Of a stretch of DNA of 64,000 nt, positions 1-8,689 are shown in pieces. The notes beneath the pieces are model-generated. The model saw only the letters and a list, made by a program, of their open reading frames with translations. It was not told the DNA's origin and ran no database searches. Source of the DNA: Amycolatopsis methanolica 239 (GTDB taxonomy: Bacteria > Actinomycetota > Actinomycetes > Mycobacteriales > Pseudonocardiaceae); assembly GCF_000739085.1 (NCBI RefSeq), contig NZ_CP009110.1, positions 5,146,001-5,210,000 on the forward strand, read 5' to 3'. Position 1 is the first letter of the stretch, and each line of letters begins with the position of its first letter. The translations under genes were made by a program, and so were the position numbers.

Positions 1-70
1 TGATGCGCAGGCGAATTCCCGAGGCCAGGGCGGCTGCCTCGGCCTCGCTCGGGGGGCGGCGGTCTCGCAC
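1..70 (-). CDS. Possible MarR-family regulator, N-terminus only
   Basis: Read from a GTG at 70 toward the window edge, the minus strand stays open for 23 codons. The peptide has the acidic start and the Ala-rich LASGIRLRI run that often precedes the first helix of actinobacterial MarR-type winged-helix regulators. It lies head to head with an MFS exporter gene, a common arrangement for MarR-type repressors and the pumps they control. The rest of the gene is outside the window, so the family is a guess from about 20 residues and context. There may be no gene here, or a different start. Confidence 0.33.
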   Translation of the reverse strand, partial: MRDRRPPSEAEAAALASGIRLRI

Positions 71-91
71 CGGCCCAGCGTAGTCGGACGA

Positions 92-115
92 AGTGATTGA
101 CGGATTCCAATCACT
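92..115. promoter_or_regulatory. Inverted repeat between divergent genes, probable operator
   Basis: Perfect 8-bp arms AGTGATTG (92-99) and CAATCACT (108-115) flank an 8-bp spacer. It is A/T-richer than its surroundings and lies between a possible MarR gene and an MFS exporter gene. Size and position fit a MarR-dimer site. If it is an operator, the exporter start at 132 is more plausible than the GTG at 93, which the dyad would cover. Confidence 0.4.
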
Positions 116-131
116 GCGTCACCCTACCGGT

Positions 132-1451
132 GTGCCGCGACGAGACTCCCTCTGGTACCACCCCGGGTTCCGGCTGCTGTGGGCCGGCGACACGGTCAGC
201 CAGGCGGGCACGTTCGTGGGCATCACAGTGCTGCCGCTGCTGGCCGCGACCGTGCTGTCCGCGACGCCCGGGGAGATGGGCCTGCTCACCGCGGCCGAGA
301 ACGCCGCGTTCCTGCTGATCGGGTTGCCCGCCGGGGTGTGGGTGGACCGGATGAAACGGCGTCCGCTCATGCTGCGCGCCGACTTCGCGCGCGCTGCGCT
401 GCTGCTGACGATCCCGCTGGCCTGGTGGACCGGGTGGCTGACCCTGACCCAGCTGGTCGTAGTCGCGTTGCTGGTCAGCGTCGGGACGGTGTTCTTCGAC
501 GTCGCCTACCAGTCCTACCTGCCGCCCCTGGTCGGGCGGGAGCACCTGGTGGAGGGCAACGCGAAGCTGCAGGCCAGCCAGTCGGTCGCGCAGGTGGTCG
601 GGCCGGGGCTCGGCGGCGGGCTGACCCAGTTGTTCGGCGCGGCCAACGCGGTGCTCGCGACCGGGGCGGGCTACGTCGCGTCCGGGCTGTTCCTGCTGCG
701 CATCCGGACGCCCGAACCGGAGCCGGAACCACACGACGGCACGCCGCTGCGCACGCAGATCGCCGAGGGCCTGCAGTTCGTGTTCGGCAACCGGGCGCTG
801 CGCGCGATCGTGCTGTGCACCGCGAGCGGCAACTTCGCCGGCACGATCGTGATCTCGATGCAGGTCCTGTTCCTCACCAGGGATCTCGGGTTGAGCCCGT
901 CCGGGGTCGGCCTGGTGCTCGCCGTCGCCAGCGGCGGCGGCATCCTGGGCGCGCTCACCGCCGGGTTCTGGACCCGGGTGATCGGGCAGGCCAGGGCGAT
1001 CTGGCTGGTGCCGATGACCACCTGGCCGCTCCAGCTGCTGCTGCCACTGTCCCAGCCGGGCTGGTCGGTGGCGCTGGGCGTGCTGGGGATGGTGGCCAGC
1101 GGCTACGGCATCGTGGTCTACAACGTCGCGCAGGTCAGCTACCGGCAGGCGATCTGCCCGGACCGGCTGATGGGCCGGATGAACGCGACCGTGCGGTTCG
1201 TGGTGTGGGGCACCATGCCGCTCGGCGGGCTGGCAGGCGGCGCGCTCGGCGAGCTGATCGGCGTCCGGTCCACCGTGTGGACCGGGTGCGCGCTCATGGC
1301 GGTGACGATGCTGCCGGTGCTGCTCTCCCCGTTGCGGCGGATGCGCGACCTGCCGGTCAGCCCGCCCGCTCCCACCACTGCGGATCCAGCTGACCCCGCG
1401 CCACGAACTCCGCCGGGCCCGTCAGCGTCGACGCCCCCCGCTCCACGGTGA
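132..1451 (+). CDS. MFS transporter (drug-efflux type)
   Basis: Integral membrane carrier of the major facilitator superfamily, probably a proton-driven exporter of small molecules. The protein opens with the FRLLWAGDTVSQ motif typical of the MFS_3/enterobactin-exporter-like group, has the loop 2-3 motif DRMKRRP, and shows about 12 hydrophobic segments in two halves. I prefer GTG at 132 because an operator-like dyad covers the alternative GTG at 93; neither start has a good ribosome binding site. The 3' end runs 95 bp into the oppositely oriented dapF, and its last 30 or so residues are a Pro/Ala-rich tail. Substrate unknown. Confidence 0.85.
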   Translation: MPRRDSLWYHPGFRLLWAGDTVSQAGTFVGITVLPLLAATVLSATPGEMGLLTAAENAAFLLIGLPAGVWVDRMKRRPLMLRADFARAALLLTIPLAWWTGWLTLTQLVVVALLVSVGTVFFDVAYQSYLPPLVGREHLVEGNAKLQASQSVAQVVGPGLGGGLTQLFGAANAVLATGAGYVASGLFLLRIRTPEPEPEPHDGTPLRTQIAEGLQFVFGNRALRAIVLCTASGNFAGTIVISMQVLFLTRDLGLSPSGVGLVLAVASGGGILGALTAGFWTRVIGQARAIWLVPMTTWPLQLLLPLSQPGWSVALGVLGMVASGYGIVVYNVAQVSYRQAICPDRLMGRMNATVRFVVWGTMPLGGLAGGALGELIGVRSTVWTGCALMAVTMLPVLLSPLRRMRDLPVSPPAPTTADPADPAPRTPPGPSASTPPAPR

Positions 1452-2190
1452 CCTCGACGCGGCCGCCGGGGATGTCCACCGCGGACTTTCCGGTGTCGGT
1501 GCCCGCCAGGTGCAGCGCGGCCGCGACCGCGGCCACCGTGCCGGTGCCGCAGGCGCGGGTCTCGCCGACTCCCCGTTCGTACACCCGCATCTTCAGGCGC
1601 TGCTCGCCGAGCGGGTTGACGAACTCCAGGTTGACGCCGTCGGGGAAGAAGTCGCTGTCGTAGCGGGGCGCGCGGGTCAGGTCCAGCTCGTCGATGTCGT
1701 CGTCCACAATGGACACCAGGTGCGGGTTGCCCACGTTCACCGCGACACCGGAGAAGTTGTGCCCGTCCACGATGGCGACCGAGGCGCCGGTGATCGCGGC
1801 CGGCCCCATCTGCACGGTCACCGTGAGGTCCGGGTGCACCACCACCGGACGGTCGCCGGCGCGGGTGCCGATCACGAACTCCCGCCCGGAGACCAGGCCC
1901 GCTTCGACGAGGTACCGCGCGAACACCCGCGTTCCGTTGCCGCACATCTCGGCGATCGACCCGTCGGCGTTGCGGTAGTCCATGAACCACTCCCCCGCCG
2001 ACTCGGACGCGGCAGGCAGGTCCAGAGCCTCCTTGCGCACCACGCGGAGGACACCGTCGGCACCGAGCCCGCGCTGCCGGTCGCACAGCGCGGCGACCCG
2101 GCTCGCCGTCAGGTCCAGCCGGGCGTCAGGGTCGGGGAGCACCACGAAGTCGTTCTGGGTGCCATGCCCCTTGAGGAACTCGATAACCAC
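1357..2190 (-). CDS. dapF: Diaminopimelate epimerase
   Basis: Cytosolic PLP-independent racemase that converts LL- to meso-diaminopimelate for lysine and peptidoglycan synthesis. The 277-residue protein has the N-terminal FLKGHGTQNDF motif and the two catalytic cysteines in their usual settings: Cys83 in CGNGTR and Cys214 in ACGTGT. The start is GTG. It follows miaA by 9 bp on the same strand, the actinobacterial miaA-dapF order. The convergent MFS gene overlaps its 3' end by 95 bp, so the two messages share antisense sequence. Confidence 0.97.
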   Translation of the reverse strand: MVIEFLKGHGTQNDFVVLPDPDARLDLTASRVAALCDRQRGLGADGVLRVVRKEALDLPAASESAGEWFMDYRNADGSIAEMCGNGTRVFARYLVEAGLVSGREFVIGTRAGDRPVVVHPDLTVTVQMGPAAITGASVAIVDGHNFSGVAVNVGNPHLVSIVDDDIDELDLTRAPRYDSDFFPDGVNLEFVNPLGEQRLKMRVYERGVGETRACGTGTVAAVAAALHLAGTDTGKSAVDIPGGRVEVTVERGASTLTGPAEFVARGQLDPQWWERAG

Positions 2191-2199
2191 ACGATCAGA

Positions 2200-3099
2200 C
2201 TACTGGGCCACCACGGAGAGCACCCGCTCGGCCACGTCAAGATCGGCTCCGTCGAACCACCGGATCCGCGCGTCCCGGCGGAACCAGGATCGTTGCCTGC
2301 GAACGAATCGGCGCGTCGCCTGCTTCGTCGCCTCGGCCGCGGCGGCGAAGTCCCCGTCTCCGTCCAGTTCGGCGAGCACCTGCTGGTAGCCCAGCGCGCG
2401 GGAGGCCGTCTTGCCCTCGCGGAGCCCGCGCTCCACCAGCGACCGCACCTCGTCGACGAGGCCGGCCGCGAACATGCGGTCCACGCGCAGCTCCACGCGC
2501 CGGTCGAGGTCCTCGGTGTCCCGGTCGATCCCGATCATCACGGTGCCGTATCGAGCGGGGCCCGGTCGCGGCATGTTGGCCGAGAACGGTTGTCCGGTGA
2601 TCTCGATGACCTCCAGCGCGCGGACGATCCGGCGCGTGTTGGTCGGCAGGATCGCGGTGGCCGCGGCGGGATCGAGCGTGGTGAGGCGGCTGTGCAGGGC
2701 CGCGGCGCCGACCTCGGCGGCCTCGGCCTCCAGCCGCGCCCGCACGGCCGGGTCGGTGCCCGGGAAGCGGAGGTCGTCGAGGACGGCCTGCACGTAGAGG
2801 CCGGAACCGCCGGTTAGCACGGGCACCTTGCCCTCGGCCAGCAGACGCTCGATGACGGCGCGGGCGTCGCGCTGGTAGGCGGCGACGGACGCGGTCTCGG
2901 TGACGTCGAGGACGTCGAGCAGGTGGTGCGGCACGCCGCGGCGTTCCGCCGCGGGGACCTTGGCGGTGCCGATGTCCATGCCACGGTAGAGCTGCAGGGC
3001 GTCGGCGTTGACCACCTCGCCGCCGACCGCGCGCGCGATCGTGATGGCGAGTTCGGACTTGCCGGTGGCGGTGGGGCCGACGACGGCGATCGGGTTCAC
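2200..3099 (-). CDS. miaA: tRNA dimethylallyltransferase
   Basis: Transfers dimethylallyl from DMAPP to N6 of A37 in tRNAs reading UNN codons; MiaB, encoded in this window, then methylthiolates the product. The 299-residue protein has the P-loop GPTATGKS at residues 8-15, the [15 protein letters not shown] segment, LTGGSGLY and ALGYQQ, all MiaA hallmarks. I chose GTG at 3099 because the protein then begins at the usual [10 protein letters not shown]; the open frame upstream is only the shadow of the preceding gene. That start overlaps the upstream stop as GTGA, which indicates translational coupling. Confidence 0.96.
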   Translation of the reverse strand: MNPIAVVGPTATGKSELAITIARAVGGEVVNADALQLYRGMDIGTAKVPAAERRGVPHHLLDVLDVTETASVAAYQRDARAVIERLLAEGKVPVLTGGSGLYVQAVLDDLRFPGTDPAVRARLEAEAAEVGAAALHSRLTTLDPAAATAILPTNTRRIVRALEVIEITGQPFSANMPRPGPARYGTVMIGIDRDTEDLDRRVELRVDRMFAAGLVDEVRSLVERGLREGKTASRALGYQQVLAELDGDGDFAAAAEATKQATRRFVRRQRSWFRRDARIRWFDGADLDVAERVLSVVAQ

Positions 3100-3779
3100 C
3101 CGCGCTCCCACACCGCGACGTGGTAGCCGACGCCGAACGGTGCCGCGGAGTACAGCAGTCCGGCGCGCCAGTCGTCGCCGGCGCCCGCCAGCACCTGCCA
3201 CGGCGCGCGGCCGCCCGCGCCCAGTTCGGCGGCCAGCCCGGGGTCGAGCGCCCGCAGCGCGGCCGTGTCGGCGGTGGCGAGCGCGCGGGCGACCGCCTCG
3301 TCGAAGGCGGGGGCGCGCTCGTCCTCGCTGCCCGGGGACTTGGGGCCGTGCCGGTTCGAGCCGTCGCCGAGGACGAGCAGGCCGGTCCGGTCGCCGTTGG
3401 CGAGGAGCTTGCCGAGGCGCTCGCACTCGGCCGGATCGCCGTCCACGAGGTGCACCCGCACCGAATCCGCACCCGCCTGCTCTCGCAGCCAGCCCGCGAC
3501 GAGGGCGGGCAGCGGGAGTTCGGCGCGCGTCGCCTGCCCTGCGCTCAGCGAGACCGGAACGTCGGCTCCGTATCCGCGGAACGACCCGGACGTGGTGGGC
3601 TCGATGACCCGTTCGTGGTCACCGGCGCCGACCGCGACCCACTCCCGGGTCACGGCGGCGAGGCGGGTCACGGCGGTGCGGCACGCCGCGCGCAACGCCT
3701 CCAGCTCGGCGTTCGCCCCCGGGGACAGCGCGGGCACGAGCAGCGGGGGCTGCGGTACCACCACGGCTTGCACGATCAC
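3096..3779 (-). CDS. LigB-like (class III extradiol dioxygenase-type) conserved protein
   Basis: A 227-residue soluble protein beginning [21 protein letters not shown], resembling the fold of class III extradiol dioxygenase B subunits and MEMO-like proteins. It is the positional equivalent of mycobacterial Rv2728c, which also sits just upstream of miaA. The HERVI and GAGDHE segments could supply metal ligands, but I cannot assign a complete His/Glu set and claim no enzyme activity. It overlaps miaA by 4 bp and starts with GTG; another GTG lies two codons downstream. Conserved linkage suggests a link to tRNA modification or cell-wall supply, which is unproven. Confidence 0.8.
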   Translation of the reverse strand: MIVQAVVVPQPPLLVPALSPGANAELEALRAACRTAVTRLAAVTREWVAVGAGDHERVIEPTTSGSFRGYGADVPVSLSAGQATRAELPLPALVAGWLREQAGADSVRVHLVDGDPAECERLGKLLANGDRTGLLVLGDGSNRHGPKSPGSEDERAPAFDEAVARALATADTAALRALDPGLAAELGAGGRAPWQVLAGAGDDWRAGLLYSAAPFGVGYHVAVWERG

Positions 3780-3966
3780 ACCCGTCGAGGTTACCGGCAG
3801 CCACTCTCGGGCAACCCGCGACCACGGAGAGCAGCGAGATCGACGATCGCAGCGATCCCACGTGGCCCGGAAGTAGAATCACCCGCTCCGACCCCCCAAC
3901 CGAGTACCACGAGCGGCGCTGAACTGCTTGAATGCGGCCAGAGGGAACGAGACCCGCATGACCCGG

Positions 3967-4003
3967 CCCCGCCCGCCAGCGGGGCGCCCGCCACAAGGCG
4001 GGC
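3967..4003 (+). promoter_or_regulatory. Two tandem hairpins in the leader of the DUF349 gene
   Basis: CCCCGC (3967-3972) pairs with GCGGGG (3979-3984), then GCCCGCC (3986-3992) pairs with GGCGGGC (3997-4003) around an ACAA tetraloop. They sit 10 bp before the AAGGAG ribosome binding site at 4014-4019. They could stabilise the leader or tune access to the ribosome binding site. No T-tract follows, so this is not an ordinary terminator. Confidence 0.4.
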
Positions 4004-4026
4004 CGACAGGCGATAAGGAGCCTGCG

Positions 4027-5337
4027 ATGTCCGACGAGAACACCGGCACCCCGGCACCCCACCAGGTGCCCCACGGCCACACGCCCGCCGCCGGCCACGG
4101 CGCGCCGGTCCCGCCGGCCGAGCCGCACCCCTCCCGCTGGGGCCGGGTGGACGACGAGGGCAACGTCTACGTCCGGACCGCGGACGGGGAACGCGCCGTC
4201 GGCGTGTGGCAGGCCGGCTCGCCGGAGGAGGGGCTGCTGCACTACGCGCGGCGCTTCGACGACCTGCGCACCGAGGTCGAACTACTCGGCACCCGGCTGG
4301 CGTCCGGCGCGGGCGACCCGAAGCACGCGCTCGCCACCGCGACGCAGCTCCGGGAGAGCCTGCCGACGGCGGCCGTGGTCGGCGACCTCGCTGCGCTGTC
4401 CGCGCGGATCGACCAGATCGTCGCGCACGCCGAAACCGCGCTGGCCACGGCGAAGCAGGAGCGCGAGGAGGCCCGCGCGGCCGCGGTCGGGCGCAAGCAG
4501 GCGCTCGCCGAGGAGGCCGAGAAGATCGCCGCCGAGTCGGTGCAGTGGAAGGCCGCGGGCGACCGGCTGCGCGCGATCCTCGACGAGTGGAAGACGATCA
4601 AGGGCGTCGACCGCAAGACCGACGACGAGCTCTGGAAGCGCTTCTCCAAGGCGCGGGAGGCGTTCAACCGGCGCCGCGGCTCGCACTTCGCCGAGCTGGA
4701 CAAGCAGCGCGCGGCCGCGAAGGCCCGCAAGGAGGAGCTGATCGCGGAGGCCGAGGCGCTCGCCGACTCGACCGACTGGGGCCCGACCGCCGGGCGCTAC
4801 AAGGAGCTCATGACGGAATGGAAGGCCGCGGGCCGGGCGCCCAAGGAGGCCGACGACGCGTTGTGGCAGCGCTTCCGCGCCGCGCAGGACACGTTCTTCT
4901 CCCGCCGCTCCGCGACGTTCTCCGAGCGGGACGCCGAGTTCGCCGCGAACGCCACGCGCAAGGAGGAGCTGCTCGCCGAGGCCGAGAAGATCGACCCGGG
5001 CGCCAACCTCGACGCGGCGAAGGCGCAGCTGCGGCGGATCCAGGAGCAGTGGGACGAGATCGGCAAGGTACCGCGGGAGCGGATCCGCGAGCTGGACGGC
5101 AGGCTCAAGGCGGTGCAGGACCGGATCCGCGAGGTCGAGGACAGCCAGTGGCGCCGCAGCGACCCGGAGGCGCAGGCGCGGGCCGCGCAGTTCCGCGAGC
5201 GGGTCGAGCAGTTCGAGGCGCAGGCCGCGAAGGCCCGCGCCGCCGGCGACGAGCGGCGCGCCAAGAAGGCCGAGGAGCAGGCGGCGCAGTGGCGCGAGTG
5301 GATGCAGGCGGCGGAGCAGGCGGTCGCGGACCGCTGA
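4027..5337 (+). CDS. DUF349 domain-containing coiled-coil protein
   Basis: A 436-residue, Lys/Glu/Ala/Arg-rich, almost wholly helical cytoplasmic protein. After a disordered His/Pro-rich head (residues 1-40) and a short beta-type segment ([22 protein letters not shown]), it carries about three DUF349 repeats, each with a W-K-x-A-G core and an F-x-x-R-R/F-F-S-R-R element, then a charged coiled coil to the end. It is the counterpart of mycobacterial Rv2731 near miaB. The ATG at 4027 follows AAGGAG at ideal spacing; the open frame before it is leader. DUF349 function is unsettled, though many bacterial copies are linked to RNA or stress functions. Confidence 0.9.
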   Translation: MSDENTGTPAPHQVPHGHTPAAGHGAPVPPAEPHPSRWGRVDDEGNVYVRTADGERAVGVWQAGSPEEGLLHYARRFDDLRTEVELLGTRLASGAGDPKHALATATQLRESLPTAAVVGDLAALSARIDQIVAHAETALATAKQEREEARAAAVGRKQALAEEAEKIAAESVQWKAAGDRLRAILDEWKTIKGVDRKTDDELWKRFSKAREAFNRRRGSHFAELDKQRAAAKARKEELIAEAEALADSTDWGPTAGRYKELMTEWKAAGRAPKEADDALWQRFRAAQDTFFSRRSATFSERDAEFAANATRKEELLAEAEKIDPGANLDAAKAQLRRIQEQWDEIGKVPRERIRELDGRLKAVQDRIREVEDSQWRRSDPEAQARAAQFRERVEQFEAQAAKARAAGDERRAKKAEEQAAQWREWMQAAEQAVADR

Positions 5338-5370
5338 GGTTGTCGATTCGCTGAGGTTTCCGGTTCGAGC

Positions 5371-5403
5371 GGCGGCCCCTTCCCGGTGCGGGGAGGGGCC
5401 GCC
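5371..5403. terminator. Bidirectional hairpin terminator
   Basis: A 15-bp stem with one mismatch (GGCGGCCCCTTCCCG against CGGGGAGGGGCCGCC) and a 3-nt loop lies between two convergent genes (stop at 5337 and stop at 5409). No clear T-tract on either side, as is common in actinomycetes. Confidence 0.75.
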
Positions 5404-5408
5404 GTCGT

Positions 5409-6412
5409 TCAGTGGTCCCGGTAGTACTCGCCGATCGCCGTGAACGCGGCCTTCGGCTCCCACGGCAGGTCGTGCCCGTCGCGGTCCTCGAAGACCTTCA
5501 CCACCCCATAGCTGGCGAGATCCAGGTCCTCTCGCCCGTCGCCGCCGGGGCGGTGCACGTGGTCGTACAGCGCGAAGGTGAACACGAACGCGCTGTCCAC
5601 ACCCGCGGAGTCGAACGTCTCCAGCAGTTCGCGCACGTACGCGGCCTGCCCCTCCTCGTCGCGCTCGTACTCGCCGTTCAGCCGGACCGGCCCGCGGTCC
5701 TCGTCGTACTCCACCGCGTCCAGCGCGCTCGCCCCCAGATCGCCCGCGCCGCGGTAGGTGGCGGCGCCGAACTCGGTGATCGCGACGGGCTTGCCCTGCT
5801 CGACGAGGGCCCGGACCCCGTCGGAGAAGCGGTCGGCGATCGCGGCCGTCCGGTACAAGTCCACCGAGACGAAGTCGAACAGCGTCCAGTCGACGCGCTC
5901 CAGCTGCACCGACGCGTAGGTCACCTGGCCACCGAACCGCTCCCGCACGACGGCGACCGCGTTGGCGAGGAAGTCACCGACCCGCGAGCCGAGTTCGGGG
6001 ATCCGCTCGCGGTTGTCCATCAGGAACGCGATCCGCTGCCGGATGCCGTCGCCGGGCAGGAAACCCTTGTTCATCAGGCTCAGCTCGGCCCCGGCCACGA
6101 ACACGACCTCGGCTCCCCGCCGCCTGATCCGCTCGGCGCGCTCGGCGCAGTCCGCGAACAGCTTCAGCGTCTCCTCTTCGGTCAGTTCCAGCGGATACGG
6201 CGAGAACCAGACCTCCAGCCCCAGCTCGGCCGCACAGGTGGCGGCGACCTCCAGCCGCTCCGGATCGCCGCCCATGATCCGCACCGCGTTGCAGTGCAGG
6301 TCGTCGCGGATGATCCGCAGCTCGCGCTCGACCACCTCCGGATCGAACCGCTTCCGGGAGACCTGCCCGTTCTGGACGAAGCGGTGTCGTAGCTGATGCC
6401 CTTGGCTCGCAT
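5409..6412 (-). pseudogene. TIM-barrel glycosidase-like gene with a 1-nt frameshift near its start
   Basis: The natural start is the ATG at 6412, six bases after GAGGAG, giving MRAKGISYDT. About ten codons later (around 6381-6384) one base is missing and the rest of the family-like sequence continues in another frame (VSRKRFDPEVVERELRIIRD and on to the stop at 5409). The long second part has clan GH-A-like features: GAELS and ITEFG give glutamates at the expected ends of strands 4 and 7. Similar genes are sometimes labelled abortive infection protein, without good basis. A truncated protein could start at the GTG at 6335 (308 residues) but would lack the first barrel strand. Sequencing error is possible. 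Confidence 0.7.
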
Positions 6413-6430
6413 GTCCATCTCCTCAAATAG

Positions 6431-6473
6431 GGTACCAGCCGTACCTTATCAGAAATAAGGTACTGTACGTACC
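6431..6473. promoter_or_regulatory. Double palindromic TetR operator
   Basis: Two 15-bp dyads of identical design, GGTAC-N5-GTACC, lie at 6431-6445 and 6459-6473, centres 28 bp apart. The inner half-sites also form a perfect inverted repeat, GTACCTTAT (6441-6449) and ATAAGGTAC (6455-6463). The tract is unusually A/T-rich for this genome. It fills the 62 bp between divergent start codons, touching the Shine-Dalgarno of one gene and the ATG of the other, so one repressor could silence both. Confidence 0.8.
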
Positions 6474-6474
6474 C

Positions 6475-7053
6475 ATGGAGCCGTCCCGGACCCGCAGGCG
6501 GGGAGCCGCGCTGGAGGACGCGATCCTCCAGGCGGCGGCGGACGAACTGACCGAGTCCGGGTTCGCCGCGCTGACCATGGACAAGGTCGCCGCGCGCGCG
6601 GGCACCAACAAGAACGCGCTGTACCGCCGCTGGCCGAACCGGCTCGCCCTCGGGGTCGCCGCCTACCAGCGGCTCACGAGATCGGTGCCGGTGCCGGACA
6701 CCGGCAACCTCCGCGACGACGCCCTCGCCCTGCTGCGTGGCGCCAACCGGCACTGGAGCTCCCCGCTCGGCGCGATCCTGCGCGAGCTGATCGCCGCGGC
6801 CGGGGGCGCGTCGGAACTCCTTGGGCAACTGCAGGACCCAGCCGAGGAGGCGGCGACCTCGTGGCTGACCATCCTGGAACGCGCGGTCAAACGCGGGGAG
6901 GTGTCACCGGCCGCGCTGCACCACCGCGTCGCCACGGTGGCGATCGTGTTGCTGCGCAACGAGTTCGTCGTGCGGGGCGTGCCCACCGCGCCGGACGAGG
7001 TGCTGGTCGAGATCGTCGACGAGGTCTACCTGCCGCTGGTGCGGTCGAAGTGA
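6475..7053 (+). CDS. TetR/AcrR-family transcriptional regulator
   Basis: A 192-residue one-component repressor. Residues 12-58 form the TetR helix-turn-helix (AILQAAADEL, GFAALTMDKVAARAG, NKNALYRRWPNR), followed by an all-helical ligand domain of the TetR_C type. It is divergent from the damaged glycosidase-like gene and probably represses both itself and that gene through the two GGTAC-N5-GTACC sites next to its ATG. No Shine-Dalgarno precedes the ATG, so translation may be leaderless. The last 28 bp overlap the remnant of a DinB-family gene on the other strand. Ligand unknown. Confidence 0.93.
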   Translation: MEPSRTRRRGAALEDAILQAAADELTESGFAALTMDKVAARAGTNKNALYRRWPNRLALGVAAYQRLTRSVPVPDTGNLRDDALALLRGANRHWSSPLGAILRELIAAAGGASELLGQLQDPAEEAATSWLTILERAVKRGEVSPAALHHRVATVAIVLLRNEFVVRGVPTAPDEVLVEIVDEVYLPLVRSK

Positions 7054-7428
7054 CGTTCCAGCACCGCCAGGTCGCGCACCGCGTAACGGCGGAGCTCGCA
7101 CTCCTCGTTCATCACCACGCGCAGGCACTTCCCCACCGGTTGCGGCTCCTCGGGGTAGCCGGGCGCGGATGAGCGGCGGCAGGGCCAGCGGCTGGTAGGG
7201 CGTCGGCTCGTCGAGGATCGTCCGGATCGCCTAGGCGTCGGTCACCAGGCGCCGCGGGGTTTCGACGAACGACCACTCGCCGTCGACGCGTTCGTGCGAC
7301 GCCTCCTCCAGCAGCCGTCGCGCGCGGGCGACGGTGTCCGCCCACAACGATTCGAGGGTGGCCCACCCGGCGCGGATGTCCGCAAGGCCGTCCATCGCCC
7401 GCAGTTCGACGGCGATGTCCGCCCGGTC
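7026..7428 (-). pseudogene. Remnant of a DinB-family protein gene
   Basis: Reading from about 7428, one frame gives DIAVELRAMDGLADIRAGW, WATLESLWADTVARARRL and HERVDGEWSFVETPRRL, recognisable DinB-superfamily sequence, then meets TAG at 7233-7231 where the family usually has Trp. After about 75 bp the match resumes in a different frame as GYPEEPQPVGKCLRVV, NEECELRRYAVRDLAVLE, ending at TAG 7028-7026. From memory of the family, roughly 50 residues between these parts are absent, as is the start (often preceded by pentapeptide repeats). It therefore has N-terminal loss, a nonsense codon, an internal deletion and a frameshift, and is certainly non-functional. It is wedged between tetR and an MFS gene. 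Confidence 0.75.
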
Positions 7429-8611
7429 ATGATGGCGCTGTCCGGTGCCGCAGCGCCACGCCCGCGCCGGTCAGGAACGCCAGCGCCGCCGCGCACCCGA
7501 GGATCACCGGTGGTGTCGTGACCTGCGTGAGCAGCGCGAACACGTACGGCGCGCAGAACCCGACGTAGGTCAGCGCCCACCACACCGAAGCCAGCCGGGC
7601 CAGGCCCTCGGGCGGGGCGATGCGGGCGATCTCGGTGAGGCCGAAGGTCACGCACAGCCCGTACCCGCAGCCAAGTGCGGCGTCGGCGAGCAACGCGACG
7701 ACGGGTTGCGCGGACACGGCGGCGGCGAGGCCGAGGAGCATCCCGGTGCCGACCGCGGCGAGCCCGATCAGCGCGGGCAGCAGGATCGCGCGTGCGGCGA
7801 GCCTCCTGCCGACCGGCTGGATCAGCAGACCGGCCCCCAGCACGACGGCGATCGCGGCGCCCGCGAAGACCGTCTCGGCGCCGCCGAGGCGCGACTCCAC
7901 CAGCGACGGCAGCACGGCGAACCCGGTCGCGGGCGCGGCGAAGACCCACGGCGCGACCGGGACGACCATGCGCCGGAAGCGCGGGTCGCGGATGCCGGTC
8001 ACGCGCTTGCCGGGCTGTGCGCGGGGCGCGGTCTCCGGAACCTTGAGCGCAGCGACGAGGGCGACCGCGGACAACACGAGGTGCGGCAGGTAGGCGACGT
8101 CCAGCGGCGCCCACTGCGCGATCAGCGCGGCGACCAGCCCGCCGATCCCGAAGCCGGCGGAGAGGAACAGACTGGCCCGGCGCGCGCCGGTCCCCTCGGC
8201 CGTGTCGTCGTGCGGCGGGTGGGACAGCTCCTTCACCCAGGCACTGCCCGCCGCGAGAACCGCCCCCATGGCGAACCCCGAAGCGAAGCGCCCCACCCCC
8301 AGCCACGGCACGCCCACTTCGCCGAGCAGCAGCGCGCCGGTCGCGAGCACCGACAGAGCGACCGCGCCGAGCACGACGGGCCGTCGTCCGTACCGGTCCG
8401 CGCCGGGGCCGCCGAGCAGCAGGCCGGGCACCAGGCCCAGGACGTAGATCGCGAAGAGCCCGGTCACGGTCGCCGCGGAGAGCCCCATCTCGCGCCGGTA
8501 GGCCCCGAGCAGCGGCGAGAACTGGTTGGCGCCCCACCCCACGGCGGTGATCGACCAGGCGGCCCGCGGCCAGGCCCGCCGGGTCGCGGGCAGCACGGCA
8601 CACTCCGTCAT
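7427..8611 (-). CDS. MFS transporter
   Basis: A 394-residue major facilitator with 12 predicted membrane segments. The loop 2-3 signature GADRYGRRPVVLG is complete. The segment FASGFAMGAVLAAGSAWVKELSHPP resembles the helix 4-5 region of drug:proton antiporters. Start ATG at 8611, with no strong ribosome binding site. Downstream it runs straight into the DinB remnant (its stop overlaps that frame); upstream lies an odd repeat-rich tract rather than a regulator gene. Direction and substrate cannot be told from sequence; export is the likelier guess for this subgroup. Confidence 0.88.
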   Translation of the reverse strand: MTECAVLPATRRAWPRAAWSITAVGWGANQFSPLLGAYRREMGLSAATVTGLFAIYVLGLVPGLLLGGPGADRYGRRPVVLGAVALSVLATGALLLGEVGVPWLGVGRFASGFAMGAVLAAGSAWVKELSHPPHDDTAEGTGARRASLFLSAGFGIGGLVAALIAQWAPLDVAYLPHLVLSAVALVAALKVPETAPRAQPGKRVTGIRDPRFRRMVVPVAPWVFAAPATGFAVLPSLVESRLGGAETVFAGAAIAVVLGAGLLIQPVGRRLAARAILLPALIGLAAVGTGMLLGLAAAVSAQPVVALLADAALGCGYGLCVTFGLTEIARIAPPEGLARLASVWWALTYVGFCAPYVFALLTQVTTPPVILGCAAALAFLTGAGVALRHRTAPS

Positions 8612-8689
8612 ACCCCGGTTCTAACTCGAGCGGCGTTGTGGAAACCGGAGCGTTCACGATTCCCGAACGGCTGTGCGGTGGCGTGGCCG

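Noticed and set aside
3099..3426. N-terminal extension of miaA
   Set aside because: Arg/Pro-rich shadow of the LigB-like gene; true MiaA begins at the P-loop region and overlaps that gene as GTGA.
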